Origin: Clostridiales bacterium
Lineage (GTDB): Bacteria; Bacillota; Clostridia; Oscillospirales; Oscillospiraceae
NCBI GenBank assembly: GCA_004557735.1
Contig: SFFV01000017.1
Span: forward strand, 1-40,514
Length of the DNA: 40,514 nt
Direction: 5' to 3'
Shown here in pieces: positions 23,009 to 31,182 of this stretch (positions are counted from its first letter, which is position 1; every line of letters begins with the position of its first letter). The position numbers and the translations under genes were made by a program. Below the pieces are notes generated by a model. That model was not told the DNA's origin. It saw only the letters and a list, made by a program, of their open reading frames with translations, and made no database searches.

Positions 23009-23926
23009 TTATCCGGATCGGCGCCGCTCTCTGCGTGCGCTCCCTTCTTTCCTCGTCTGCAACAGCGGTTTGCCATGATCCTTTGCCAGCGAAAACGACT
23101 GTCCCCGGGGATCGGGAACGGCGCCGTGCCCATGCTCCCGAAAGACGTCAAAGCGGCACAGGATGTCGAGCATATCCTTTGGGAGACGGCTCCGGCACTC
23201 GTCCTTCAGCCGTTCGGGGACGCCGTAAAAGGCCTCCGCGATGCTCCCGGCGATGCAGGCGAGCGTGTCGCAGTCCCCGCCGAGGGAGACCGCCGTGCGG
23301 ATGACGTCCTCAAGATCCGTGCCCTCCAGGAAAGCGGTGATCGCTTCCGGCACCGTTTTCTGGCAGCTTTCGTTGTGGCAATACGTTGGCCGGATCTCAT
23401 CGCAGGTGCGGGAAAGATCATATCCGAACTCCCGCACGACATAGTCTCGGATACTGTCCTTGCTGCGGCCGGTACGCGCGAGGAAGATGGCGCTTGCCGT
23501 GGCTTCCGCGCCCTTGATACCCTCCGGGTGATCGTGCGTCACCTCGGCGGTCAGGCGGGCCATGCGGCGCGTCTCCTCCGGCGTATCGAACAGCCAGCCG
23601 GCGGAGGATACGCGCATGGCCGAGCCGTTGCCGCAGCTGCCGTAGGGCTCCGGATCCTTTGCCCGCAGCCAGCGGCGGAAGCGGCCGCCGTAACCGGCAT
23701 CCGGATACTTCCCGCCCCATTTCCGCATGGAGCCGACAAGCCCGGCCCGGATGTCATCATCCCCCCGGAACCGGCAGTCCAGCAGGGCCTCCGCCACGGC
23801 GATCGTCATAACGGAATCGTCCGTGAACTGCGAGCAGCCGCAGAAAAGGGGGAAATCCTTTGTCTTGCTTCCCCTGTCAAATTCATAGGGCGCGCCGATC
23901 ATATCGCCCAGTATGGCGCCGTACAT
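23009..23926 (-). CDS. ADP-ribosylglycohydrolase family protein
   Basis: The 305-residue protein belongs to the DraG/ADP-ribosylglycohydrolase fold, which removes ADP-ribose from proteins or small molecules using two Mg2+ ions. Seen are the N-terminal GAILGDMIGAPYEF (family start GxxxGDxxGxPxE), the metal-binding FTDDSVMT (about residue 33-40), GNGSAMRVS, THDHPEGIKGAEATA and the C-terminal metal motif SLGGDCDTLACIAGSIAEAFYG. The family usually ends soon after the DxxCRF helix. Here about 40 extra residues (REHGHGAVPDPRGQ… to an Arg-rich end) follow, perhaps a changed 3' end. The ATG at 23926 has GGGAGGG upstream and a TTGACC-17-TATAAT promoter. Its target is unknown; no partner ADP-ribosyltransferase is seen. 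Confidence 0.88.
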   Translation of the reverse strand: MYGAILGDMIGAPYEFDRGSKTKDFPLFCGCSQFTDDSVMTIAVAEALLDCRFRGDDDIRAGLVGSMRKWGGKYPDAGYGGRFRRWLRAKDPEPYGSCGNGSAMRVSSAGWLFDTPEETRRMARLTAEVTHDHPEGIKGAEATASAIFLARTGRSKDSIRDYVVREFGYDLSRTCDEIRPTYCHNESCQKTVPEAITAFLEGTDLEDVIRTAVSLGGDCDTLACIAGSIAEAFYGVPERLKDECRSRLPKDMLDILCRFDVFREHGHGAVPDPRGQSFSLAKDHGKPLLQTRKEGSARRERRRSG

Positions 23927-23968
23927 CTCTTTCCCTCCCTGTCAGAAACCGATCTTTCCTGCATTGTT

Positions 23969-23997
23969 ATTATACCAGCCGGAAGGATGAGGGTCAA
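23969..23997 (-). promoter_or_regulatory. Promoter of the ADP-ribosylglycohydrolase gene
   Basis: TTGACC (23997-23992) and TATAAT (23974-23969) on the minus strand, spacer 17 bases, 43 bases before the ATG. The rest of the 300-base gap to pgmB (24054-24225) holds no gene that I can support. Confidence 0.75.
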
Positions 23998-24014
23998 CGT
24001 GCGGGACCGCGTAA

Positions 24015-24053
24015 AAAACGGCCATGCATGGGATGTCCCCCAATATGCATGGC
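24015..24053 (-). terminator. Terminator downstream of pgmB
   Basis: GCCATGCAT (24021-24029) pairs with ATGCATGGC (24045-24053). On the minus strand CGTTTTTTACG follows directly. It lies about 170 bases after the pgmB stop and just before the next promoter, so it isolates the ADP-ribosylglycohydrolase unit. Confidence 0.65.
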
Positions 24054-24225
24054 GCGGATCATTTTTGGCTGCCCCGAAGGGGCGGGGAAACGGCGCGTCT
24101 TTTGCAAAGCAAAGCAGGCGGATGGAACCGAGCTCCGCGGCATCCACCCGATACGGCGGCGGGGAAGGCTTCAAGCCGGCGACCGACCGGTCATGCGCTG
24201 CGCTCAGGGCTCTGCGCCGCACCAT

Positions 24226-24876
24226 TCAAGGAAGAGGCCCCTGAACGATGGACAGCAAGTCCGACAGCCTGCGGATCCTGCCGTCCGACGCCTCGCATCC
24301 GGCGGCGGAGCCTATCCCTATGGCATAAAACCCGCCCCTTTTTGCGGCCTCAATTCCCGCGGCGGCGTCTTCCACCACCGCCGCACGGCATGGCGGTACC
24401 CTCAGCTTTTCCGCTGCCAGAAGAAAGACCTCCGGGTCCGGCTTTGAACGGCGGATCTCCGTCCCGTCAGCCGCCGCGTCGAAAAAGGATCCAAGGCCAA
24501 GGCGGGACAGGATCAGTCCGGCGTTTTTGCTGGACGAGCCGATGGCGAGCCGGACGCCCCGGGCTTTCAGCGCGTTCAGGGTCTCCCGTGTGTCCGGCGA
24601 AAGATCGCCCGGCGTCATCCCTGCCAGAAATCCACGGTATATTTCGTTTTTCTCCTCCGCCATGCGCTGCTTGTCTTTCTCGGAACAGGTTTTTCCGCCG
24701 TTTTCCAGAAGGATCTCCAGACTGTCCCGGCGGCTGACGCCGCGCAGGCGCTCATTGACCGTCCGGTCAAAGGGGATGCCGTACCGATCCGCCACCGCTT
24801 TCCAGGCCAGGTAATGGAAGTCGTCGGTATGGCAGAGCACGCCGTCCAGATCAAAAATAATCGCATCAAATTTCAT
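24226..24876 (-). CDS. pgmB: Beta-phosphoglucomutase
   Basis: The 216-residue HAD enzyme converts beta-D-glucose-1-phosphate to glucose-6-phosphate. Motif I is FDLDGVLCHTDDFHYLAW, with Asp8 as nucleophile and Asp10 as acid/base. The cap segment NERLRGVSRRDSLEILL is the specificity signature of this enzyme, IGSSSKNA is motif II, the motif III lysine is in RSKPDPEVF, and VVEDAAAGIEAA is motif IV. The ATG at 24876 has AAGGAG upstream. It is the expected partner of the GH65 phosphorylase encoded further right, whose product is beta-glucose-1-phosphate. A terminator hairpin separates it from the GH31 gene, so it depends on read-through or its own promoter. Confidence 0.92.
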   Translation of the reverse strand: MKFDAIIFDLDGVLCHTDDFHYLAWKAVADRYGIPFDRTVNERLRGVSRRDSLEILLENGGKTCSEKDKQRMAEEKNEIYRGFLAGMTPGDLSPDTRETLNALKARGVRLAIGSSSKNAGLILSRLGLGSFFDAAADGTEIRRSKPDPEVFLLAAEKLRVPPCRAAVVEDAAAGIEAAKRGGFYAIGIGSAAGCEASDGRIRRLSDLLSIVQGPLP

Positions 24877-24887
24877 TTTTCTCCTTA

Positions 24888-24921
24888 AAAAAGTCCGTGC
24901 TCTGTGCCGCACGGACTTTTT
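24888..24921 (-). terminator. Terminator between GH31 and pgmB genes
   Basis: AAAAAGTCCGTGC (24888-24900) pairs perfectly with 24909-24921 around an eight-base loop. The minus strand shows TTTTTT before AAGGAG. The symmetrical A and T flanks make it work on either strand. It would lower pgmB expression relative to the transporter genes. Confidence 0.8.
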
Positions 24922-24922
24922 C

Positions 24923-26704
24923 TTATTCAGCAAGATCGATTTTCAAAAGCGCGCTGCCGGGGCGGACGAACACCGGAAGCCTCCCGGCGCCTCCCGCGGC
25001 AACGATCTGCCCGCCGGCATAGCTTTTCCGGTCAAACAGGCCGATCCACTCGCCCCGGGGCAGATAGACCTGCCGCGTCTCCGCGTTTTCTTCCAGAAGC
25101 GGCGCTACAAGGAGATCGTCTCCCAGCATGAATTCATCATCACAGCCCGCCGCGTGCCGGTCTTCCGGCCAGCCGTATACCAGCGGGCGCATCATGGGGC
25201 GGCTTTCCTCCGCGCACTCCCGGGCGGTTTTGCTCAGATACGGGATCAGCTTCATGCGCAGCTTGTGCCAGAAGCGCATTTCATCCAGAAACTCCGGCAG
25301 CTCATAGGCCGCCGCCATATTCCATGGGCTTCGCTCGTTGTTGCCCTCGCCGCCGGGCATCAGTTCCCGGAATTGTCCGCCGTCCGGCTCCGAATGCCAC
25401 TGCATCACCGGGCAAAAGCAGGCCGTCTGCGTGGCCCGCCGGTAAAGGTCCGGGCTTGGCAGGGGCCCGGCAAAGCCGGCGATATCAAAGCCCCAGAAGA
25501 GGATCCCCGACGCGGCGGCGGAGAGCCCCGCCCGGAGCACGCTTTTCAGCTCGCCGTTCCGGGACTGCTGATCCCCCGCCCAGTGCAGGGGCACAAGATG
25601 CTGTCCGGAAAAGCCGGCCCGGCTGAAGAGGACCCTGTTTTCTCCCACGAAGGCCTTATAGCCTGCCGTATAGTCCCGGGAATAGCGGTTCACCCCGGTC
25701 TTTCCGTCCGTACCGTCGGCAAAGACCGCGTCCTCCCGGCAGATAAATTCGCCGCCGTCTGTTTTAAAGCCGTCAACGCCCATGTCCAGCAGATACTGCC
25801 GTTTTCCAAACCACTCTCTGACGGTTCTGGCGTTTGTAAAATCCGGCACCATGGAACCGGAAAACCAGTGGCCTTCCGGAATGGTATAGGGCGTCCCGTC
25901 CCGGTTCATCACACACAGCCTCTCCGCCGCGGCGTGTTCCCGGTCCAGCTCGTTCTGGGCGTTGAGCGCCTCGTCACCGCCCTGCTTTTTATAGACGGGC
26001 ACCTGCCACAGCAGCAGGCGCAGGCCCGCCTTGTGGAAACGGTCGATCATGCCCTTGGGGTCGGGCCAGGGAGAGGAGGAGAAGTCAAAATCCTCACAGC
26101 GTATCGCGCCCCCGTCCGGCACCGGCGTATAGTCGGCTCCGTTCCAGATATAGAAGGTGGCCTCGTCGCTCCAGGCCTCCAGCACAATGACTCCCGCCGG
26201 GAAATCGTACTTGACGAGCTTATCCAGCTGCTCTTCCGCCTCCGCCTGGGTATTCCAGCGGTTGGCGGAGATCCAGGGCGCAAAGACCCAGTCGGGCGGC
26301 AGCGCCGCTTTTCCGAAAAGGCCCATATATTCCCTGACGATCTCTTCCGGCGAGCCGGTAAACAGAACGGCCTCCGCCTCCTCCGGCAGCGTCACGTCGA
26401 TCTCCTCTTCTCCGAAAGAAAAGACGGTGGTCTCGCAGCTGTCCACATACAGCCCGAAGCCGGTGTCTGTCCAGAAGAAGGGCGCGGCACAGTAGGTCTT
26501 TTCGCCCTGAAAGCAAAACTTCTCCTCGACGCGGTTGACCACGGTGTTGCCCTTCTGATTGAAAAAGTCGTATTTTTCGCCCATGCCGTAGGCCCCGGCG
26601 TAGCGGAGGCGGAGGCGCATCGCCGCGCCGTCTCTCTCGATCTCCGCCTCGCCATGGGGGTATGGGACAAAGCGATGCTGTTTTTCCCTGCCGATTCTCT
26701 GCAT
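24923..26704 (-). CDS. GH31 family alpha-glycosidase
   Basis: The 593-residue protein is a family 31 glycoside hydrolase, acting on alpha-linked glucosides or related alpha-glycosides with retention. The nucleophile is Asp316 in GVDGFKTDGGEF, and the acid/base is Asp378 in LHWAGDQQSRN. The barrel also shows DWVFAPWISANRW, FDFSSSPWPDPKGMIDRFHKAGLRLLLWQ and GILFWGFDIAGF. It has no signal peptide, so it acts on imported sugar. It is shorter than most GH31 enzymes because the N-terminal beta-domain is reduced. The start shares one base with the stop of the preceding permease (TGATG). It ends the transporter operon, just before a terminator. The exact linkage is not predictable here. Confidence 0.92.
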   Translation of the reverse strand: MQRIGREKQHRFVPYPHGEAEIERDGAAMRLRLRYAGAYGMGEKYDFFNQKGNTVVNRVEEKFCFQGEKTYCAAPFFWTDTGFGLYVDSCETTVFSFGEEEIDVTLPEEAEAVLFTGSPEEIVREYMGLFGKAALPPDWVFAPWISANRWNTQAEAEEQLDKLVKYDFPAGVIVLEAWSDEATFYIWNGADYTPVPDGGAIRCEDFDFSSSPWPDPKGMIDRFHKAGLRLLLWQVPVYKKQGGDEALNAQNELDREHAAAERLCVMNRDGTPYTIPEGHWFSGSMVPDFTNARTVREWFGKRQYLLDMGVDGFKTDGGEFICREDAVFADGTDGKTGVNRYSRDYTAGYKAFVGENRVLFSRAGFSGQHLVPLHWAGDQQSRNGELKSVLRAGLSAAASGILFWGFDIAGFAGPLPSPDLYRRATQTACFCPVMQWHSEPDGGQFRELMPGGEGNNERSPWNMAAAYELPEFLDEMRFWHKLRMKLIPYLSKTARECAEESRPMMRPLVYGWPEDRHAAGCDDEFMLGDDLLVAPLLEENAETRQVYLPRGEWIGLFDRKSYAGGQIVAAGGAGRLPVFVRPGSALLKIDLAE

Positions 26705-27531
26705 CAGCCTTTTATTCCTCCGGCCATCATGCCATTTTCAAAATATTTCTGCGCAAAGATATATACCAGAATGATGGGGACCATGGAGATGAGACTGCCC
26801 GCCATCAGAACGTTGTACTCGGTGGAATACTGTCCGTTCAGGGTGGAAAGGGCGATGGGCAGGGTCATTTTCGCCTTGTCCGTCAGCATAAGCAGCGGCC
26901 ACAGGTAATCGTTCCAGGCCTCCATAAAGGTGGTTATGGATAAGGTCGCCAGAGTGGGCCTGCACAGGGGCAGGGCCACGCGGAAATACACCCGGAAGGT
27001 GGAAGCGCCGTCGATCCTTGCCGCGTCCAGATAGTCGTTGGGGATCGTACGCATCTGCTGGACCAGCAGGAAGATGGCAAAGGGGCGGAAGATCGAGGGC
27101 AGGATAACGCTGGAATAGGTGTTGATGAGCTGCATTTTATTCATCACCACAAACAGCGGGATCATGGTGACCTGCGTGGGGATCATCATGGTGGCCAGAA
27201 AGACCTTCAGCAGCGTGCCCGATCCGGGAAATTCCAGCTTGGCAAAGGCAAAAGCCGCCATGGACGCGGAGAGCAGCGTGATCAGCGTATAGGTCACGGA
27301 GATGAAAAGGCTGTTCCCGATGGTCCGGAAAAAGGGGAACCTGGAAAACACCTTGACATAGGCGGCCAGGGTGGGCTCTTTGGGGATCCACTCGATGGGG
27401 ATGCTCATCAGCGCCCCCCGGGCCTTGAGGGAAGTGGTGATCATCCACAGAAAGGGGATGGCGGCCAGAACGGCAATCAATGCTCCCGCTATATAATATG
27501 CCGCGGCGGACAGGCGTTTTTTATGTATCAT
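26704..27531 (-). CDS. Sugar ABC-transporter permease (MalG/CUT1 type)
   Basis: The 275-residue inner-membrane protein has six membrane segments and the EAA-type loop DYLDAARIDGASTFRVYFRVALPLCRPTLATL (about residue 185-215), which docks to the ATPase. It belongs to the MalG-like second-permease family of carbohydrate importers; the opening IPFLWMITTSLKARG and ending KYFENGMMAGGIKG are typical. It overlaps the upstream permease by 11 bases and the GH31 gene by one base. No ATPase is encoded in the cassette, so it must use a shared MsmK-like ATPase encoded elsewhere. Confidence 0.93.
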   Translation of the reverse strand: MIHKKRLSAAAYYIAGALIAVLAAIPFLWMITTSLKARGALMSIPIEWIPKEPTLAAYVKVFSRFPFFRTIGNSLFISVTYTLITLLSASMAAFAFAKLEFPGSGTLLKVFLATMMIPTQVTMIPLFVVMNKMQLINTYSSVILPSIFRPFAIFLLVQQMRTIPNDYLDAARIDGASTFRVYFRVALPLCRPTLATLSITTFMEAWNDYLWPLLMLTDKAKMTLPIALSTLNGQYSTEYNVLMAGSLISMVPIILVYIFAQKYFENGMMAGGIKG

Positions 27532-28447
27532 AATTCACCCACCGTTTCTGTCCGCGCATCTGGACGGCCGTACAGATCATAATGACGATAAACAGGATCC
27601 AGGAGAACGCAGAGGCGTAGCCCATCCGGTAATAGCGGAAGCCGTATTTATAGATCCGCTCCATCATCACCTGGGTCGCCCCGTTGGGCCCGCCGTCGGT
27701 CATGATCATGATCTGCGGGAACAGCTGGAAGGAGTTGATCAGGCTCACGATCAGCACATAAAAGAGGGCGGGCGTGAGCAGAGGCAGCGTGATCTTCAAA
27801 AAGCGGGTCCATGAGCCTGCCCCGTCGATCTCCGCCGCTTCATAGTAGGTCCGGTCAATACCGATCATCCCGGACAGCAGGATAAGGCCGAAAAAGCCCA
27901 TGTCCTTCCATACGGACACCAGTACAATGGCGGGCATGGCCCATTTTTCGTCGGTGAGCCAGCCGGGGCCTTCCATGCCGAAAAACGCCAATATCCCGTT
28001 CATGGCGCCGTACTGCGGCGACAAAAGGCTCTTCCAGATCAGGGAAGCGGCCACCCATGAAGTGAGAACGGGGATATAATACAACACCCGGAAAGCGCCC
28101 ACGCCCCGTCTTTGCCTGCTGAGCAGCGCGGCTATGGCGGTGGATGTCGTCAGCATCAGCGGAATGTACAGCACGATATAAACGAGCGTATTTTTCAGTA
28201 CTTTCCAGAACTCCGCGCCGGTCAGAATGGCCTTGTAGTTATCCAGTCCGATAAAATGCTCCTCCATAAAGCCCGGGGCAAGCAGGCGGTCCAGCCCGTT
28301 CCAGTCGGTGAGACTGATAACGACCGAAATGACCATCGGCGCAAAGTAGAAGATCGCAAACCCGATCAGGCTTGCCGTCAGGAAAGGGGAGGCAGAGAGG
28401 AACGAGCGTTCGTTCCGTCGTCTTTCCCGGCTTTTTTCGCTTTTCAT
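27521..28447 (-). CDS. Sugar ABC-transporter permease (MalF/UgpA type)
   Basis: The 308-residue protein has six membrane segments, starting FLTASLIGFAIFYFAPMVISVVISLTDWNG (about residues 22-50). The ATPase-contacting loop is YYEAAEIDGAGSWTRFLKITLPLLTP (about residue 205-230), and the later segment QIMIMTDGGPNGATQVMMERIYKYGF is conserved in MalF-type permeases of the CUT1 class. The ATG at 28447 has GGGAGG upstream. It forms the heterodimeric channel with the protein encoded next. A hairpin terminator lies between this gene and the binding-protein gene. Confidence 0.93.
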   Translation of the reverse strand: MKSEKSRERRRNERSFLSASPFLTASLIGFAIFYFAPMVISVVISLTDWNGLDRLLAPGFMEEHFIGLDNYKAILTGAEFWKVLKNTLVYIVLYIPLMLTTSTAIAALLSRQRRGVGAFRVLYYIPVLTSWVAASLIWKSLLSPQYGAMNGILAFFGMEGPGWLTDEKWAMPAIVLVSVWKDMGFFGLILLSGMIGIDRTYYEAAEIDGAGSWTRFLKITLPLLTPALFYVLIVSLINSFQLFPQIMIMTDGGPNGATQVMMERIYKYGFRYYRMGYASAFSWILFIVIMICTAVQMRGQKRWVNYDT

Positions 28448-28480
28448 CTGCCTGTATTACCTCCCGTTGTATCTTTTCCC

Positions 28481-28508
28481 AAAAAAGAAGGGCGCCAAGG
28501 CGCCCTTC
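28481..28508 (-). terminator. Intercistronic terminator after the sugar-binding protein gene
   Basis: GAAGGGCGCC (28487-28496) pairs with GGCGCCCTTC (28499-28508). TTTTTT follows on the minus strand. It lies 13 bases after the binding-protein stop and should reduce transcript of the permeases relative to the binding protein, a common arrangement. Confidence 0.8.
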
Positions 28509-28520
28509 CGAATTGTTAAC

Positions 28521-29828
28521 TCAGCCCAGAGAGATCTGCGCTTCGCAATCGGCCTGTGCGGCATTGAGAGCGTCCTCTACGGTCATGGTGCCGTCTGCTG
28601 CTGCGGCCAGATACTGCCCGATAATGTCGCTCATCAGAGCATAGTCCTCAATGACAGGGGGCAGGACAAGGTAATTCAGGCTTTCAAATACGGCCTCGCG
28701 GTTTTCGGGAGGCGTGATCTCCAGATAGCTTGCCAGAGCGTCCATATCGCTCAGCGCGGGGAGATCCCAGCCGGCTTCCAGACGGATCTCCGCAGACTTG
28801 GTGCTGGAGGTGAGCCAGGCGAGCCAGGTCGCTGCGGCCTCCCGGTTTTTGCTCTCGGGATTGAGAACCACGCAGTTGGAGAAGAAATGGGTAGCCTTCC
28901 GGGTGCTGCCCGGCTCCACGGCAATGTCCCAGTCAAAGCCGCAGTTTTCCGTGAAGGTCTGGAATGCCCAGATGCCGGTGGGGATCATGCCGAGCCTGCC
29001 GCTCATGAACATATCCCAGTCGCCCATGCCGCCCTGCTGCGCCGTGTTGGGCTGAACGTTGCTGACCAGGACCCTGTCCACCAGAGCCTGGGCGGCACGG
29101 ATATTTTCCGGGCTGTTGATGGTAAACTCCGTCTTGTCCTCGTTCAGAAGCGCGCCGCCGTACTGGGCGGCAACCTTGAAGAACTCATTATAGGTGATAG
29201 GCTGCCAGATGCCGAAAATGTCATCGCCCAGAGCGCGGATGGCTTCCGCCGCCGCCTGCAGGTCGTCCTGCGTCCAGTCGGCGGTGGGATAAGCCACGCC
29301 GGCCTGATCGAAGAGGTCCTTGTTGTAGATCAAAACCACGTTGGAAAAGCTCTCGGGCAGGCCGTACTGCACGCCCTTGACGTTAAAGGCGTTGAGCGCG
29401 GTCTCATTCAGTCCGCTGACGTCCACGCCGCTGATCTCAGCGAGCAAGCCCTTGTTGGCGTATGCGGCAAAGTTTTCAATATTCAGCTCATAGCAGTCCG
29501 GCGCGGTGCCGCCGGCAACGCGGGTCTGCATCTGGGTGAAGTAATCGTTGTAGCCGATGGTCTCCACCTCAACGGTGATGTAGGGGTACTCCTCCCGGAA
29601 GGCGTCCACCATTTTCTGCAGCGTCTCCTCGTTTCCGCCGGAAGAGTTGAAGTTGCAGTAGGTGATGGTGACGTTCTCCGGCTCCGTTCCGGGGACCTCT
29701 GCGGGAGCGGGCGCCGCCGGCTCGTCGGTCTTGGGGGTCTCGCCGGAAGTGACGGTACCGCATGCGGAAAACAGCATGACAGCCGCCAGGACACAGGCGA
29801 GCAGCGAAAAAAGCTTGGTCTTTTTCAT
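28521..29828 (-). CDS. Sugar ABC-transporter substrate-binding lipoprotein (CUT1)
   Basis: The 435-residue protein has a lipoprotein signal ending LFSAC (Cys23 lipidated), a Pro/Glu-rich linker and a family 1 solute-binding fold. Seen are ITYCNFNSSGGNEETLQKMVDAFREEYPYITVEVE at the start, the hinge segment PDCYELN, and the sugar-binding GMIPTGIWAFQTF region (about residue 290-305). It captures oligosaccharides outside the cell for the two permeases. The ATG at 29828 follows a perfect AGGAGG. It is the first structural gene after lacI in the same direction. A TTTTAAGCG half-match to the cassette operator lies upstream, and no clear promoter was seen. Confidence 0.93.
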   Translation of the reverse strand: MKKTKLFSLLACVLAAVMLFSACGTVTSGETPKTDEPAAPAPAEVPGTEPENVTITYCNFNSSGGNEETLQKMVDAFREEYPYITVEVETIGYNDYFTQMQTRVAGGTAPDCYELNIENFAAYANKGLLAEISGVDVSGLNETALNAFNVKGVQYGLPESFSNVVLIYNKDLFDQAGVAYPTADWTQDDLQAAAEAIRALGDDIFGIWQPITYNEFFKVAAQYGGALLNEDKTEFTINSPENIRAAQALVDRVLVSNVQPNTAQQGGMGDWDMFMSGRLGMIPTGIWAFQTFTENCGFDWDIAVEPGSTRKATHFFSNCVVLNPESKNREAAATWLAWLTSSTKSAEIRLEAGWDLPALSDMDALASYLEITPPENREAVFESLNYLVLPPVIEDYALMSDIIGQYLAAAADGTMTVEDALNAAQADCEAQISLG

Positions 29829-29920
29829 TGGTTCTGTTCCTCCTAAAAAAATGTTGATTTCCTGGCTCTTTTCGCTTAAAATAAAGTTCAGCGTAAGAGC
29901 CCTGCGGGGATCTTTGCTTT

Positions 29921-29958
29921 GCGGCCTGCACAGGCTTTGACAGGGCGGTGCAGGCCGC
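29921..29958 (-). terminator. Hairpin after lacI
   Basis: GCGGCCTGCAC (29921-29931) pairs with GTGCAGGCCGC (29948-29958). It lies 17 bases after the lacI stop. There is no T-run on the minus strand, so termination may be partial. Confidence 0.5.
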
Positions 29959-29974
29959 TTTACTTTCTCTTTCC

Positions 29975-30994
29975 TCAGTTGATTTTCTTTACGGAGCCTC
30001 TTTCAACCAATTCCAGCGGAAGTATTTCTTCTTGCTTGGGTAAGCTGGGGTTTTCGATATGCTTCAGCAGCAGGTCTACTGCCTTTTGCCCTTTTAAGGA
30101 TATCTGCTGTTTGACCGTGGTCAGTCCCGGCGTGAGATACTGGGAGATTTCAAGATCATCAAAGCCCACGACGGAGTAGTCCTCCGGGACCGTTTTCCCC
30201 GCTTCATAAAGGCCCTTTACCGCGCCGATGGCCAGAATATCCGCCGCGGCCACAATGGCCGTGACGCCCGGGGCGATCTCCGTCAGCTTTCCCGCAAGCT
30301 CCACGCCGCTTTGATAGTCGATCTGCCCTTCAAAAACGTATTCATCCCTGAATTCCACATGAAATTCGTCCAAGGCCTGCTGATATCCCAGCAGGCGTTT
30401 TTTCATCACGCCGTTTTCTTTCATCTGCCCGGCGAAAAAGGCGATGTCCCTATGCCCCTTTTCCAGCAGATGCCTTGCGGCCAGATAACTGCCGTAGGCG
30501 TCGTCGATGCGGATGTTGTGGTAATAATGGTCGTTGCAGTAGCTGTCGATCAGGACAATGGGGATCTGGGTCTTTTTCATCTCATGGTAAAACTCGTCCG
30601 GGTACATGCCGATCACGATGATCCCGTCCAGATTGCGCTGCTTTGCCAGGGTCAGGTAGCTCTCGTTGGCGTCCGTCGCGGAGATCAGGATATGGTAGCC
30701 CTTCTGCCTCGCGTAGTACTCAATGCTCCCCAGGACCTCGCTGTAAAAGCTGTTTTGAAACATCAGCCGTTCTCCCGGCTCCGTCTGCGGCACCACGACG
30801 CCGATCAGCTTGGAGTCCCGCATGCTGAGCCCCCGGGCGGTCAGGTCCGGCACATAGTCCAGCTGTTCGATTGCCTCCAGCACCCTGGCCTTTGTCTCTT
30901 CGGAAATGGTGCGCTTACCGCTGAGGACATAAGAAACGGTGGCGGCGGAAACGCCGGCCAGCTCTGCTACATCCTTTAATGTTGATCTCGCCAT
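29975..30994 (-). CDS. LacI-family transcriptional regulator
   Basis: The 339-residue regulator has the N-terminal LacI headpiece STLKDVAELAGVSAATVSYVLSGKRTISEETKARVLEAIEQLDYVP (residues 4-50, including the hinge-preceding helix). A periplasmic-binding-like effector domain follows (IGVVVPQTEPGERLMFQNSFYSEVL… to VVGFDDLEISQYLTPGLTTVKQQISLKGQKAVDLLL). It is expected to repress the cassette until an intracellular sugar binds. A palindrome GTTTAACCGTTTAAAC lies 18 bases upstream of its start, inside its own leader, and a matching one controls the divergent unit, so autoregulation is likely. The ATG at 30994 has AAGGGG upstream. Confidence 0.93.
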   Translation of the reverse strand: MARSTLKDVAELAGVSAATVSYVLSGKRTISEETKARVLEAIEQLDYVPDLTARGLSMRDSKLIGVVVPQTEPGERLMFQNSFYSEVLGSIEYYARQKGYHILISATDANESYLTLAKQRNLDGIIVIGMYPDEFYHEMKKTQIPIVLIDSYCNDHYYHNIRIDDAYGSYLAARHLLEKGHRDIAFFAGQMKENGVMKKRLLGYQQALDEFHVEFRDEYVFEGQIDYQSGVELAGKLTEIAPGVTAIVAAADILAIGAVKGLYEAGKTVPEDYSVVGFDDLEISQYLTPGLTTVKQQISLKGQKAVDLLLKHIENPSLPKQEEILPLELVERGSVKKIN

Positions 30995-31011
30995 TGACAG
31001 CCCCTTTGCTT

Positions 31012-31027
31012 GTTTAACCGTTTAAAC
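31012..31027. promoter_or_regulatory. LacI-type operator 1
   Basis: GTTTAACCGTTTAAAC is a 16-bp palindrome with the central CG typical of LacI-family operators. It lies just downstream of the lacI -10 box, so binding would block lacI transcription. Confidence 0.75.
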
Positions 31028-31042
31028 TTGCTTGTTGGATAA

Positions 31043-31071
31043 ATAATACCTGCAATCGGTTTTGGTGTCAA
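31043..31071 (-). promoter_or_regulatory. Promoter of lacI and possibly the minus-strand operon
   Basis: TTGACA (31071-31066) and TATTAT (31048-31043) on the minus strand with a 17-base spacer. Operator 1 begins 15 bases downstream. Confidence 0.8.
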
Positions 31072-31101
31072 TAGCATTTTTGATTTTTATAAAAAATAGC
31101 C

Positions 31102-31129
31102 TTGACAAAGAGCCGGTTTCTGTTATATT
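31102..31129 (+). promoter_or_regulatory. Promoter of the glycosidase/phosphorylase operon
   Basis: TTGACA (31102-31107), a 16-base spacer and TATATT (31124-31129). Operator 2 starts 15 bases after the -10 box, over the expected start of transcription. Confidence 0.7.
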
Positions 31130-31144
31130 TGACATATAACATTG

Positions 31145-31160
31145 GTTTAATCGCTTAAAC
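31145..31160. promoter_or_regulatory. LacI-type operator 2
   Basis: GTTTAATCGCTTAAAC matches operator 1 at 14 of 16 positions, both fitting GTTTAANCGNTTAAAC. It overlaps the transcription start region of the plus-strand operon, 22 bases before the ATG. Its centre lies 133 bp from that of operator 1, which would permit looping by a tetramer or independent repression. Confidence 0.75.
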
Positions 31161-31182
31161 ATCAATGCGATGAGGAGCGCTT

